Shown: positions 1 to 13,429, counted from the first letter of the stretch. The stretch is 64,000 nucleotides of DNA from Prunella strophiata (GCA_036583965.1 JAZBQD010000001.1:21685569-21749568), one strand, 5' to 3'. A program made the numbers and translations. The notes: generated by a model from the letters alone, not told the origin.

Positions 1-880
1 TGCCTCTGTTCCAATTTCCTCAACAAAAAAACAAGTTGTCCTTGAAATTCCTGGGCATAATGGAGTAGTTTTTGAAGTCAAATCATGATAAATCAAACAC
101 ACTTTAAAAAGGAAAAGCATTCTATAAATGAGCTTCCCTCCCTACAGTTTTCATGATGCATTTTATGTTTAAGCAGCAATGCTGGTAAATGGAATCCTGA
201 GGCAGCAGTGCCCCTGCCCCAAACTCCTTACAGGAAAGGCAAATAGAACTTACTAAATAAAACCACAAGCTCTGAAGGCTTTCCTAAGACCTTGCAGCAA
301 ATAATTTCTGTTCCTGTTGTTAACTTCACTGTTTTTCCTAACAGTGCTTCTGCTTTACCCTTCTTTAATCAAGAGAAGGGGATAAACAAAGGGCCTCTCT
401 CCTTGGGAGCAAAGTGAGAACCTCTTTAGCAAACTCTCCATGTAACAGTGTCAAGGCTCAGCTCTACTTGGTTTCTGCTGGCTAATTTTCATTATTTTAA
501 TTTCTAATTATTTTTAATGAGATGGCTCAGAGGAAACCCTCAATCACTGTCCTAGGTGAGACACTCAGCAAGGTCAAACAGCCTGAGCACAGACAAACAC
601 AACAACTTGAATAATCAGGTATTTTCCCAGCAGAGACCTGCTGGATCATCTTTCTTTCACCTCTGAAACCCCTTCAAATCCCCTTCCCATCCAGCATTTC
701 TATTCCTTGGAGGACTTCTCTCTGTTTTACAGCTGAAAACACAGAAAATCATCTATAAAAATTAAAACAATGGCTAATGAACCAGCTAATAACAAACTCC
801 CAGGGTGTGGAACCAACAGGTAACACCCAGAGCTCTGCAGACGCCTGAGAGGAGAGAGTCTCCAGTGGGAGGTGGGAAAA

Positions 881-930
881 ACTGGATGGTCTTGGAGGTC
901 CCTTCCAACCCAGACCATTTTTCTCTATGA
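881..930 (+). mobile_element. CR1 LINE 3'-tail fragment
   Basis: Only the terminal part remains: an ACTGGATGG..CTTGGAGGTCCCTTCCAACC stretch followed by CAGACCATTTTTCTCTATGA. This is the classic CR1 3' end, sense on the plus strand. The element is severely 5'-truncated, as most CR1 copies are. Confidence 0.75.
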
Positions 931-1538
931 ACAACAAATGAAGGAGTAGCTGGAGACACCTGAACTCCTACACCACTCACTCTGTGTGTGGAGGTTACCA
1001 GGCTCCAGCAGATTTTGCAAATCTCTCCTCAGAAACTTTTGTGAGAAGACCCACACTCACATTTCTGAGGTCCCACACTCACCCTCACAGGCACAGCTGA
1101 ACCTCACTGACACTGACATCAAAGGTAGAGGAGTCACAGCCATCTAAAATTGCATTTATACTCCCCCTGCCAAACACAATCACTTGGAAACCCCAAATAA
1201 CCACTCATACTTGCTATCTCTCTAAATTCCAGCTCAATAAAACACTTGAATGATGTGGGAGCAGCGTCAGGAAAGGGTTGTTCAGGTCTTTGTGTCACAT
1301 GGCTTCAAAATTTATTAAGAAAAATAGCTTGGCCCACAAAGCCCTAAAACTTTAAGTGACTTCAAGCACAAAAAGTCTCCCACAAGACTCGAGAGGGGAT
1401 TTGTATTTGCATTAACAGAGCACAGTTTTGAGAAAAAAAGTTCCCTAACTTAGTCCTACCCCTCCAAAGACAGGAGTTTCACCTTGACACAAAAAATGAG
1501 TGAGAAGCTCTTCAGGGAGAACAGCACAATCATCATCT

Positions 1539-1634
1539 GGAAAACAAACAGCCAGCCTGAACCTGCCTGGGGAAAACAAACAGCCAGCCTGAACCTTCTT
1601 GGGGAAAACAAACAGCCAACCTGAACCTTCCTGG
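1539..1634. repeat. Minisatellite, three 32-bp units
   Basis: Three head-to-tail 32-bp units at 1539-1570, 1571-1602 and 1603-1634. Each starts GGAAAACAAACAGCCA and ends CTGAACCTNCNTGG. Units differ at only a few positions (G/T and C/T near the end, G/A in the middle). 32 bp is not a multiple of 3, so the open antisense frames across it are incidental. Confidence 0.9.
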
Positions 1635-2837
1635 GACACAATTCTGGGAAGCATCTCCTCCTGAGCACTCCTGAAATAAAACTGGGAAAAAAAAAAATCC
1701 ACTTCCATATGCTAATCACCAACTCTTCTTCCAGCTGCTGCAGAAACACTCAATCATTACTCTGAGTTATTTCATTATTTGTCTTATATTCAAGTTTGCT
1801 TTTATTTAGTCAGATAAATTGTTCCGTTTGTTTTTATTTAAACAGTCACAGGGAGTGCAATGGGCAATTTCAAACCCCTGACTCAGTTCCTAACAGATAC
1901 TCAGCCCAATTGAAAAGATTTTCCATTTAATAAAGTTCTACCCACTAACTGTTGAAGGAAATGATTTTATCTGTTGGCAGAAAAAAAGTTTATTTTTAAC
2001 TGAAATGAGGATCAGACTCTAAGCCTTGTCAGTAATTGTGGAAGGCTCCTCAGCACCAATCCCTTACTTCCGAGGGCTGCCCCCCAAGAGAGGAAAGAAC
2101 AAAATATTAATTCTAAAATTTGTCTTTTTGTTAATCTTTCCAAATTCTTCCTGAAAGTGTGCAGCATCCAGAACATCTGAGAGCAAGCTTAATTTGAACA
2201 AGTCATGCCTTGTTCACATGATACCAACCCATCACAGTGTAGGAAGAAACAGCATCCAACCATTCCCTACCGACCTTCTATTCCCTCCATGGCTCCAATA
2301 AACCACTTCATCATCCCCAAACTCTGCAGCAAACAAGAATTTATGGCGAGTTCAGGGCTCTGATCCACTTCAGTGACTGTGTGCTGTCAATAAGACAAAT
2401 GGCAAAATGGAAAATTCTTCAAGGAGCCACTAAAGCCACTTTCTTTGATATGCATGTGAAAGAAAAAACCTTGGATTGCACAACATCCAACACAGAAAAC
2501 CTCTGTGGGATGAGGCAATGACAACTCCTTTGGTACCACAAAAAGCCTGACCCAGCAAGCAAGTCCAAATTATTTCCTACAGAGTGGGAGCAGAGTTTGA
2601 AAAAAGCAAAGGGGACTTTTCTAGGACCTAGAGGGGAGCAAAAAGTCTGGATTTGTTATTTCTTTCCCTCTGTGTTTATAAGCATTTTAATTTAGCTGTA
2701 GAGAGAATTAAAGCCAACTCTCAACATTCACCAGTTTTAATTTCATGGATATTCTTTTCTTCAAACATGACCCTTTCCATCATGGAGAAGGGAAAAATGG
2801 AGCTTGTGAAAGAGAGTTTGGAGAGTCAGAGATTAAG

Positions 2838-3232
2838 ACAGGCTGAGCAAGCTGGGGCTGTTCAGCCTGCAGAAGGGAAGGGTGTGTGGAGACATCACAG
2901 CTCCTTCCAGGGTCTGAAGGGACACAGGGAAGCTGCAGAGGGACCCTGCATCAGGAGCTGGAGTGACAGGACAAGAACAATGGCTTCACACCAACACAAG
3001 GGAAATTTAGATGGGATACTGGGAAAGAATTGTTCCCTGTGAGGGTGGGCAGGCCCTGGCACAGGGTGCCCAGAGCAGCTGTGGCTGCCCCTGGATCCCT
3101 GGAAGTGTCCAAGGCCAGGTTGGACTGTGGCACTTGGAGCAACCTGGGATAGTGGAAGTGTCCCTAACGTTGCAGGGGCTGGAATTTTGAATCTTTAATG
3201 TCCCTTCCAACCCAAACATTCTCCAGTTTTAA
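2838..3232 (+). mobile_element. CR1 LINE fragment, type A 3' end with ORF2 remnant
   Basis: Begins in the 'GGCTGAGCAAGCTGGGGCTG' region, which in CR1 encodes the LGLFSLEKRR part near the end of the reverse-transcriptase ORF. It continues through 'TGGGCAGGCCCTGGCACAGG' and 'GGATCCCTGGAAGTGTCCAA' to the tail CCCTTCCAACCCAAACATTC near 3230. Stops and indels break the frame, so it is non-functional. It is among the longer type A copies here and is diverged around 3160-3200. Confidence 0.9.
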
Positions 3233-6200
3233 AGCATTTAAAGGCTTTTCTCCCCATTTCCTCTACATGGTTAAGTCCATCAAACACTTGAAGAAGTCTT
3301 AGAGATACAAAGTGAGAATCACCAACTCCCGTCCTCAAGCCTGAGTCACTGATAATACTGTGGCCATTTTAAATAAGGAATTAAATTATTATGAGGAAAC
3401 AGACACTTGATTTCTGCCTGACCACTGGCTGGAAATTAAGAGTCTGTGTGTATGGCACACACAAGACCCAGGATGGACCAAGGCCAGAACACCTGCACTG
3501 ATTCACTAAACCACTGCCAGCACAACGAGTGCCACAAGAGCAGTTGTGCCCCTGAGGTGGCTGGTGATGGGACAAGCTGCTGAAAGAGCACAATTCAAGA
3601 AATCTCCATCTTTCACAACTCCAGCCTGGGCTCTTTTATGGGTTGAAACCCTCACCAAAGCTCCTGGGAGCTGGTGATGCTTGGGAGAGCAAGAGTTGGA
3701 GAGGCAAGGAGAGGAATTCTTGCAGGCTGAGTTAAAGCACCTCACATTTCTCTCTGCCTGAACAGGTATTTCTGTTTCCAGCTGCACTTGATTCTCCAAA
3801 ATGCCCCAGCTGCTCCTAAAGGAAGCAGTGCTTTGTCCTTACCTCCACTTCCATTCAGCAGGGAACACTCAGGGGGAAAAACACAACCATGAAAGAGTCT
3901 CTAAAACTCGATTTACAAACTGAGGCTCCTCATAAAGAGCCACATAGAGCCATACATTTAAACAGAGTAACCAAGCAACCCCAGGGCAGGGGAAAATGCC
4001 CCGCCTTGTTTCCTGTGTGGCCATTCAGCTCCACAGCTGGCCAGTTTTGGAGGAGCTTGGCATAACCTTTTACATTAGCTGGCTTGTGCTGCCACTGGCT
4101 CTGCATTGAAAATGGCATAAGAAGGGCTTTCACGAGCTATTTTCAGCTCTTCCTGAGAGAAATCCCTAATTGGGAGAGGCTGGGAAGGCACCCCAGCGAA
4201 GCTGAGCTTGATTCAGTCCCTTTTGAGATCCTGCTTAAACCTCCAGAGTTCGTGTGCTTTGATCAGAGTTAAGCCCTGCTCTAAAATTTGGAGCTCAGGC
4301 ATTTCAAGGCTCGAGGGAGAGGTGAATTTGGGGTTGGATTTGGTTTGAGCTGGACAAAAAAGTGAGGCTGGGGGACAATCCAGTGCAAAAAAGGACAAAA
4401 AAGCAAATAAAGACCATTATGAAAAGCTCCTGTTTCATTTCAGGACATGCAACCTGATCAGCCAATTTAGCTTGTGGCTTTATCCTGCCATTCTTCCATC
4501 TTTTCTTTTTTTCTTTATTTTATTTACAGATACTGTATCTCTAAAGGTTTTGGGACCTGCAAATTGCCCTGCCAGCACTGTGCTTTGCTATTTTATTTTT
4601 ACAGCTTGAGATGAATGCAGAGCCATCCCTCTTTCAGACACTGTGCTTTTAGATTGAAATAACTCCCCATTTTACAAGCAGTTTTGGAGTTGACAGGAGT
4701 CTTTAAAATCATACTTGTGCCTGAAAACACTGTAAAGCACATAAAAACATGATACTATGCCAAGCAGCAGCTAAAATTACCATTACCAAAAGTCATTTTT
4801 AAGACCATTAAAAAGCACTGGATGAGTCGAGAGAAGCTGCAATATCTTCAGAAGTGCTTTCAAAAGTTGATTAAACCTGCTTTTAACCATTCCTATGCCC
4901 CCAGCATTCAAATTTCATCTTATTTTCAATATTTGTTGGAATTGCATTTTCCCTATTATGCCTGTAATGCATTTAAAACAGAACTTTCACAGAGGAGGAT
5001 GAAAAATTTCTAATATCGGAACTTCAACTCATTCTTGGTACTCTAAGCAACTTTTAAAGTAAATTTTGACTGCTGTAGTACCAGTAGTAAAAGCGACTTG
5101 GGAAAAGCAGTTGGAGATACTTCAAACATTCATATTGTTGGAATTTCTTTAAAATCAGATAAACTGGCATTTATTAACTGAAACATGAAGTGAGCCCATA
5201 ATACTCACCCACACCACATTCTAAAGGGTAAATTTGTCAGTTTTACATCTTATTGAGGTTGAAAATCATATTTAATAATCAGGCTTCTTATCTTGCCCTG
5301 AAGAATTTCTCCTATTTCAGTCCAGATTTTTATATGTTTAAAACAGGCACAGAAAAACCTCAGTTTGTGTTCCACAGAACTGATGGAGATGAGCTGAGGC
5401 AAGAGAAAGAAGCATTAAAAGTAATTTTTAAACTAATTTTAGATAAAAAATAAACCTCCATGGAATTCTGATATGTACACAGGAATATGATTCTCTGTAA
5501 AAACAGATGGCAAATTTCAGAATATTTCAATACCATGTGAATACCATTGAATGTATTTTTGAGGCTGTGATTTCAGTGGCTTCCTTTAAAAAGTAGCACT
5601 TTATAAATTGGGGTAGAAAAGAATTACACAGACATGAAACCTCCAAATTTGAGGTTTTAAGATTCTAAACCCCTTCCCTCGACCTAAAAAATTAGCAACA
5701 TCCTCATGTTATTAAAAAAAAAATTAATCAAATTGTCAGTGTCTGGTAGAACAATTTTGCTCCTCTGAAGTCACCTCTCCAAGGCTGGAAATATTCCAAT
5801 AATTCCAGAACCTTCCCTTTGGTGCCAGTCTCCAGCAGGTAACCTAGGAAAAGGGGTACTAATGAAGCTGCCACTCCTAGGATTGTTTGTGTTCCAGAGA
5901 ATTAACCACCTATTTGGGGAGATTTACATATTGTGCCTAGAAATAGCTCTCTCCTGACATCTCTAATGAAGGCAATGTTGATCAACATCTTCCTGTAATT
6001 AAATCAGGACCCCAAGCAGCAGTGGCAGAAGGTGAGGACGTGGCTTTGCCATCCCAAGACATCCCCTAAGTCTTAAAAGACACTCAATTCCCTCAGCTCC
6101 TCAAACTCTCCTTTAGACACTGCTAAAAATACCCAGACAAACAGACTGCCACAAGTGTATCTTAATTAAAACAATGCAAGTTTCTCCATTTTCCCCAGAA

Positions 6201-7137
6201 ATGCAACCCTGTTCTGCAGGAACACATCCTACAGTCGTGGGGCTGCCCTGAATTATCCACCTGAAAGCAGGGAATTCTCCATTCTATCCCTGCAGGAACA
6301 ACCACCTGCACCACTGAGGACCCACCTGGATGTTTAAAGTCTGGACCTTGGTACTGTGGCTTAACTAAACCATGATTAAATTCCCACTGAACACTGTCAT
6401 GAGGCAAGACAGGTTGCTGTGCTTTGGAAAGGCTTATAGGTTTTAAGAATCCGAAATTGGTCTTAAGCCCATTTCCAGGCAGACATGCAGTGGCAGAACC
6501 CAGGAAATGGCAGGAAATAAACCCAGGAAATAAAGTTACCTCACTTTGCACAGAGGATGCTTCCACAAAGTCAGGAATGGAAAAATTGCCCAGCCAAGGA
6601 CATGGAAAGTGCTGCCCTCCCAGGGTGTGAGAGGAAAGCAGGCTCCCAAGTCACAGGCAGAAGGTCCTTTCTCCCCCTCAAAAAAGGTGAAGGCACCTAA
6701 GACATTGCACAGCTTCTGAGTACCAGCCATTTGCATGTCCCCCATCCATGAATAACGTGGAATAAGGAGACTTCCCAAAAAGTGTCACCCTTGGAAGGGT
6801 CTGTTAATGAATTATGGTCCAATGGGTTCAATAATTGAAGCCTGAGCTGCTTTCTGACCATCCTAGAGCCAGCCTGTGTTCAAACAGCCTGAGTTAATTA
6901 GGAAAGCAATGAGGACTTCAGTGCTGGAGAGCTACTGAGAGTTATTTGTGGCTGTCCTGGTGAGCTGCACTCTTTGGAGATCTAATTTGTTGAGTAAAAA
7001 CCAAGGTTATCTTAGTTTTATAATTAAAACTGTTCCCAGTCCACAATGTGTTACAGGAGACATGCATTGGCTTCCTGTCCCACAGTTTATCATTCACATT
7101 TTCAGGTAAATTCACAAAATATCTCCAAATTTGCAAA
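3233..7137. other. Single-copy AT-rich DNA, no gene recognised
   Basis: Read on both strands. Open frames of 60-134 codons occur (for example 6162-6566 minus and 4822-5013 plus), but they have no recognisable domain, no repeated-family match and no convincing splice framework. Short T-rich runs lie near 4500-4525. Nothing else supportable. Confidence 0.6.
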
Positions 7138-7198
7138 ATAAAAACCAAAAAAAAAAAAACCCCAAAAAACAAAAGCCTAACCCAACCCAAAAAAAAAC
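7138..7198. repeat. A-rich/C-interrupted low-complexity tract
   Basis: Runs of A (up to 13) separated by CC or CCC, in the pattern AAAACCAAAA..ACCCCAAAAAAC. One of several such tracts in the window, most with the A-rich strand on plus. Confidence 0.85.
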
Positions 7199-7671
7199 AG
7201 CAGGAAGAGAAAGGGGGAATGCAATGTCAGTACTTTCTTTAAATTTTAGGTTAGAAAAACCTTTTGGTGAAAAGCATGAAGGGGGAAATTAAACCTTTTT
7301 TCTCTTGAGTGCCTATTTATTAATCAAACCATATCCTGAGATGGAAGGACAGATCTCTGGCATCCTCTCTTACTCCTGCCACAATCTCCTTGTCTTTGGA
7401 AAGTTTGGGCCCTATTAATCCAAAAACTGTCTGGAAATTGCAAAATAGTGAGAGCCTTTGGTTGCCTTTGAACCAATTTAGGATTTATTTTAATGAATGG
7501 GAGGTTTACAGGTATCTCCCCTGTAAAGCAACTCTGTGAGGGAAAAATTATGGGATGGGACAAAGGACTGTTGGACTCAGCACCTGTCTGCTCGCAATGG
7601 TCCCAAGCATCCATCTGGAGAGCATTTCTAAAAAAGTGATGTTAAAAACAGAGAGGCTGATTATGGAATTC

Positions 7672-7925
7672 CTGAATGGTCTGGGTTGGAAGGAGCCTTA
7701 AATGTCATCAAAGGCAGGGACATCTTCCACTGTCCCAGGCTGCTCCAAGCCCAAAATCCAACCTGGCCTTGGGCACTGCCAGGGATCCAGGGGCAGCCAC
7801 AGCTGCTCTGGGCACCCTGTGCCAGGGCCTGCCCACCCTGCCAGGGAACAATTCCTAATTCCCAATATCCCATCCATCCCTGCCCTCTGACAGTGGGAAG
7901 CCATTCCCTGTGTCCTGTCACAGCT
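7672..7925 (-). mobile_element. CR1 LINE fragment, type A
   Basis: Reverse complement of the type A end. It starts with the tail GGTCTGGGTTGGAAGGAGCC (7679 onward), then CCACTGTCCCAGGCTGCTCC, GGCCTTGGGCACTGCCAGGG and CAGGGAACAATTCC. It extends into the ORF2-remnant part ('GGGAAGCCATTCCCTGTGTC'), which corresponds to the conserved DRTRGN region of CR1 reverse transcriptase. Frame broken. Confidence 0.92.
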
Positions 7926-8316
7926 GCTGCTGTGTGGACTCTCCAGCTCTAAACACTAAAAGAATCCTTCCAGAAACTTTAGTCAGGATGATTTCTTTGG
8001 TGGCTTTTTTTTTCTTTAATAATGTGGTGAAAATTAAATGTAAGCATGGTTCATCTGCTGTCTGAAACCTTTATCATCAACCAACTGATAAATTGCAAGG
8101 AGAGAGTAGCTGGGTTTCTGCTACATTGGAAAAGACATTTCATATTCCTTGCAATATAAACTCCAGAGCCTGAAAATATTTACTTCTCCATTTTTACCTC
8201 CTTAGAAAACACTTGCAAAAATAAACACCTTACAGGACATCCTGATTACCATCAAAATCTGTCTGGCTCCACTCTTGGGAGAGTTGAAGGCATGGAAAAA
8301 ATATCATTCTCTAAAA

Positions 8317-8450
8317 GCCCATCCCTGGAGGTGTCCCAGGAAGGGCTGGAGGTGGCACTCAGTGCTCTGGGCTGGGGACAAGGTGGGCACTGGGCACAGC
8401 TGGGACTCCATGGGCTGGCAGGGATTTTCCAGCCTCAATAACTTTATGAA
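8317..8450 (+). mobile_element. CR1 LINE fragment, type B 3' end
   Basis: Contains CCATCCCTGGAGGTGTCCCA, GGCACTCAGTGCTCTGGGCT and the terminal GGCAGGGATTTTCCAGCCTC, followed by AATAACTTTATGAAATAG. Only the last ~130 bp is present. Confidence 0.88.
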
Positions 8451-10106
8451 ATAGTAGGAAAAAAAAATAATGAATTCTGCTCCTGGTGCTGGAAAGAAGC
8501 TGAACTTGCATTTTGTATTTGTTTACCTGTGTACATTAATTTTATTTTAATTTACACATGTAAATTAGCATAAAATGCAACTCAGCTCCTTGTTGCAAAG
8601 ACAGTCAATTAAAAAAATAATAATCATAAAAATAATAAATAAAAAAGGACATTTGCTGGCAGAAATTAACACTGATCATCTTTCCTTATAAGGATACAAC
8701 TCTGCTCAGTGTTTTTGCTCTTATGGAAAATGGGAAATGCCAAAGGAATCTCAGCCTCTGCCTATCAGTGCTCCTTCCAAAGACCTAAGGACACATAAAA
8801 CCCTTCTCCAAGCAGCACATGCCTGGAAAGGACAGGATTAGGAGCTGTCCTTGCTAGGTCAGCCCAATCCAGGAGCACATCCAGAGAAGTTTTCCATCAG
8901 CAAGGATGGACAGCAAAAAGAATGTGTTTTTTTTTTCTTAGCTGTACAAATTATAATTCATAAAAATACAATGAGTAATTTGGACCCACAGGCTACACAG
9001 AGGCCACCAGCAGGAGGACAAAGTGATGCCTAAAGCTGGACTCAGTTTAATTTCTAATAGCTGGAAATAAAAGGATTCAGGGCAGCTTTCAAATCCTTCC
9101 TGTAAGGTTTTCCCCTCCGAGATAGCACAGGAAATAATCCTGCAGATGAGACAGCAATTGCATGGGTATTTCTGCAGGATTTAAAGTCTTCTTAGAGTTC
9201 AGTAATGCCCAAATTCTTCCCCTCCTAATTCCCTTCAGTTTTTGAAGCCCTTTTTTTTGATTTTATCTCACCTACAGACACTGATAAAGAGGCAGCACAC
9301 CTGACATGGAGCTTCTCAGCCTCTGCTCCAGCTCCAGGCTGGCTGAAATGGAGAGCTTGATTAATTTTGTATTAGCCAGCTGCACAATAAATCCCAAGCC
9401 ATTGATTACACGGGAAGAACAAGCAGATAAGGAATTTTCTTTGCAGACCTCCAGTACTTAATTATACAAAGGTTCTATCCACAGGGTTGGTGAGAAAACA
9501 ACTGAGCACAGCTCTGGGAGCTCTTTATTATTTTCTCTGTGTGATTGTTCATGTTCTTTAAATTTAAAATTAAGTGCTGTTTTTGGTTGGGGGCAAGATT
9601 CTGGTTCATGATGGGTTTAATTCTGGATAGAAGAAACCAGTTGTTTATCTGAAGGCATTCAGAGTTTGCCTTTCCCTGGCAGTTTTTTCTTAACTATTTT
9701 AATCAGCAGACAAGAGTGGGGTCAGTGATTATGTGGAAGGAGTTTGGATACTGAGCAGTGCAATGATATTTAAAATTCTCTGGTACCATCAGGTTTCTTG
9801 CACAAGCAGAGCCTCTCCTCACCTGTTAATCACCAACTCCTGAGCAGAATAAAAACACCAAGATTTGGAAACCAAAGTGCTCAGTCCTTGGAGCTGGAAA
9901 ATCACTGCCTGTGCCACTCTCCCCACTGATTTTCTTACCTCAACAGATCAAATTTGAGATATAAGGAGCAATTCACTGGAGCAGCATTCCAGAGGCATGA
10001 GGCTCTGTCATCCTGATTAGCTCCATTTGATTACAACTTCTTAATTGCTCATGTGCCCAAGCTCATTAAATGAAAACAGAGGGGGAAGATTTCCCCCCAT
10101 ATTCCA
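8451..10106. other. Single-copy AT-rich DNA; possible conserved non-coding block near 9340-9560
   Basis: No gene recognised. 8590-8645 is a degenerate AAT/AAAT-rich simple tract. The 9340-9560 stretch is rich in TTAATT/ATTA homeodomain-like motifs and has no repeat signature. It reads like conserved non-coding DNA, but conservation cannot be seen from a single sequence. Confidence 0.4.
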
Positions 10107-10226
10107 GATGGGATATTGGGGAGGAATTGTTCCCTGGGAGGGTGGGCAGGCCCTGGCACAGGGTGCCCAGAGCAGCTGTGGCTGCCCCTGGATCCCTGGC
10201 AGTGCCCAAGGCCAGGGTGGATGTGG
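10107..10226 (+). mobile_element. CR1 LINE fragment, type A, truncated at both ends
   Basis: GATGGGATATTGGGGAGGAA through GGCACAGGGTGCCCAGAGCA to GTGCCCAAGGCCAGGGTGG. The normal 3' tail is missing, and the element stops about 25 bp before a T-rich tract. Confidence 0.9.
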
Positions 10227-10250
10227 CTCATTCTGTGAGTTAGTTTCACC

Positions 10251-10298
10251 CTTTTTTGTTTGTTTGTTTTGTTTTTTTTTTTTCTTTCTTTCCTTTTG
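10251..10298. repeat. T-rich low-complexity tract with TTTG and TTTC units
   Basis: CTTTTTTGTTTGTTTGTTTT followed by a 13-base T run and TTTC units. It lies directly downstream of the truncated CR1. Confidence 0.85.
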
Positions 10299-10800
10299 TA
10301 AATAATATCAAAAAATGCACTTGCACATCATTTGTATTTGAACATCCCATATATCTTATCTTTTCTAACATATGCAACTGTAGGAAATTTTCACAGCCTT
10401 GAATTTATTTCCACAGCAGCCATCAATCACTCGGAGATGTTATTTTGCTGCCTTTGTTGATAGAGATTTTGTTTATAGCTCCCCCTTCACTGAAACACCA
10501 TATTCTACAAGATCTGATTCTTATGATAAACTCACAAAGTACCTTTGTCCTGGTGGGAAATCTATCCCAATTAGATGGGGCAGCAGTGAATCCTGTGGAG
10601 CACAGCACTGCAGAGTGAGAAGAAGAGGGTTTTTTTTTTGATAGATAGATTGGGAGCATTAACTTGGAGTTTTCTGTATATTTTCTATGAATACAAAAAC
10701 AACAATAAAAAAAAATCCAAAGTAAATTTAAAAAACACCCCAAAGCATTGAAGAACCTGCTTCCTTTGTGTTTCTGTGTGTAACAGCAGAGTAACTGCTC

Positions 10801-11087
10801 AGAATCATAGAATAATTTGAGTGAAAAGGGACTTTTTAAAGGCTATTTTTAGGTCCACCCCCTGACATGGGCAGGGACACCTTCCACTGTCCCAGGCTGC
10901 TCCAAGCCCAAAATCCAACCTGGCCTTGGGCACTGCCAGGGATCCAGGGGCAGCCACAGCTGCTCTGGGCACCCTGTGCCAGGGCCTGCCCATCCCTGCA
11001 CAGGGAACAATTCCTCCCCAATATCCCATCCATCCCTGCCCTCCTCCAACTTAAAGCCATTTCCTTGTCACTCTACATCCTCACGAA
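10801..11087 (-). mobile_element. CR1 LINE fragment, type A with intact terminal octamer region
   Basis: Starts AGAATCATAGAATAATTTG, the reverse complement of the CR1 terminal ATTCTATGATTCT repeats. It continues through ACCTTCCACTGTCCCAGGCT, GGGCACTGCCAGGGATCCAG and CAGGGAACAATTCCTCCCCA. Unlike most copies, the 3' terminus is present. Confidence 0.93.
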
Positions 11088-12010
11088 AAGTCCCTCTCCA
11101 CAAAATGCCTCGTCTTTTATATTTAGCACAAAACCCTTCAAACTGTCAGAAAGTCACAAAGAACACTGCCCAGATTTGTGCAATTAGTTTTGCAATATAA
11201 AATACTAAAGGAAAACTTGGAAGGCTTAAAAAAAAGACTGAAGAAGGAGCAAAGCAGAAGTTTTTGACTTGTGGATGTGAAACTTCACTTTCTAAACAAA
11301 ATAGAAGTACATTGAGCTTTGTAATAGTTCAAGTGGCAAGATCCCAACCATTTTATGGAACAAAAAGTCTGAGGAGGCAAGAAATTCTTGCAAAGAGTAA
11401 AATCTCTTAACAGTAGTAAAATAAAACAACAGCAAAATGCATTGTTTCTATCTAAGAAGATGGAAAAATTTAATTTAAACATCAGAAACTTTAATCCAGC
11501 ACCATTATGTGGAATAAAAAACCCACTCCACTCTGTTTTCTTTGATTTTACTTTTTTTCCTGTAAGTTTTTTTCAAAATTTCCTATGATTTTGCAGTAAT
11601 CAATTTTTGTGCTGTGTTATTTGGAATTGAATCAAAAGCCCAGACACTGCTCAAGAAACACAATTAGGCTGCATTGGCCAACTGGTCATAGAGAAAAGTG
11701 ACACCAGGCAACACCAGAATCCTTGGTTTAAGACCAGCTGGGAGATCAAATTAAATGTTTAAATGAGGGAGCCCCAAGATATTTAACACTCTGTGTTCCC
11801 CTCTAGGACCAAACAATTCTCTTCAAAAAACTCTGATTAGAAATAAGGTGTGGAATTATCCCATGGCAGACTTGCCCAGCAGGTCAAATCAAAAGGGGCA
11901 AATAAATCAAATATTACACATTATAGCAATATTGCTTGCAAAATCAGCAGCTTTTAAACCAGAGACTAAAATGAAGATATTCTGGTACAGAAGCAAAAAA
12001 AGGTCTGACA
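11088..12010. other. Single-copy AT-rich DNA, no gene recognised
   Basis: Several open frames of 60-70 codons with no recognisable product. No repeat structure seen. Confidence 0.55.
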
Positions 12011-12168
12011 TGGCAGGGGCTGCCCAGGGAGATCTGGAGTCCCCATCCCTGGAGGTGTCCAAGGAAGGACAGGATGTGGCACTCAGTGCCCTGGGCTGGG
12101 GACAAGGTGGGGATCAGTCCCAGATTTAGAGGTCCTTTCCAGCCCAAATAATTTTGGGATTCTATGGT
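12011..12168 (+). mobile_element. CR1 LINE 3' fragment, type B-like body with a different tail
   Basis: The body matches type B (GGCAGGGGCTGCCCAGGGAG, GGCACTCAGTGCCCTGGGCT), but the tail is the older AGGTCCTTTCCAGCCCAAAT ending GGGATTCTATGG. This suggests an older sub-lineage than the other type B copies. Confidence 0.85.
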
Positions 12169-13429
12169 CTCCTGCTCTGAACATTTAAAGATGCCCAAGA
12201 GTTTGCAATTCCTTGAACTTAAATCCCAATAAGATGTTCCTGAAATGAGAAGTGATCATGGAGCACCGTTAAATTCACAAAAGGGATCTGAAACAATATT
12301 GAAGGCAAACACAAACTCATGCCACAGCCCCTTCCTGTGCAAATCAGCTTTCCAGGATAATTCATACTAGAACTGAGCCTTCAATTGCAGAGTAATGCCA
12401 TTTCTCTCTAATCCAATTGAAAACCACATTTTCTCTCCTTGCTTCCTTCCCCACCTCCTTGGCCCTTCCCATTGCAGTCATGCTAAACAACGTGCTGCAG
12501 GATAATTTGGCATTATTTAAACATTTGATTTCTGCCTACATATATCAGCTGTTCATCTCCCTGCCAATTTAAAACTCACCATGCCTCAATACCCTGTCTA
12601 ATAAATACTGCAAAGCACAGAGGTTTTCTTTTCTTACTATTTTTTTCCAATCTAACCCAAAAGTTGTCTTTTCAGCATGTAAAATAAAGGAAGAAAAAAA
12701 AAAGGAAAAGTATTGTCTTCTAACAGAGATTCTCCAGAAGAGATGAACGTGTTTGGCTGGGAGTGATCACACCTGGGCATTCAAAAATTACAGCAGTGTT
12801 TGTGGAAAAGGTAGTAAGGGAGAGAGTTTAGTTTGAGGTTTTTGGGGGGGAGTTTAGGGTTTTTGGTTTAAATCCCCAGATATTTCCTCACCATGGGCAT
12901 TCCATGTAAAATCCCAGAGTTTCCATGAGCTTCAGTCAGAAAAAGCCCTGCCTGTGTTCAATGGCAGACAACATCTGAGCAGTAACAATGCCCCTGATGT
13001 ACAAATGATCTCTGCAAAACGAACACATCCCAGTGAGCTGGGAGAGCTCAGCCCTCCTGGTTACTGCCCAGCCACAGGAGGTGGCTCCCAGTGCACACAA
13101 CAGCAGAGATCATGGAGTCCCTGAGGCTGGCAAATGTCACCCTGATTTTTTAAGTTTTTCTAAAGCCTTTTGATGTTTACATTTTTATACAGAACTTTCT
13201 CACACACTTTATGTAAATAACTTATTGTTTACATTCTTTTATGGAGGATGAGCAACTTGATGGACTGTTGGGTTGTCCAGTGGCACTGAGGAAGTGGCAC
13301 TGTCACCCTCCAATGACACTAGTACTTCAGAGATCTATAAATTTGAGTCAGAAATTAATAAAACACCTTTTTGTCTTTGAAAGAGCTGCTGTCTGCATCG
13401 TGTTATTTTGCATCCTACAGCGACAGGCA
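12169..13429. other. Single-copy DNA, no gene recognised
   Basis: Contains a short A-rich tract near 12690 and a G/T-rich tract near 12830-12870. Nothing else supportable. Confidence 0.55.
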
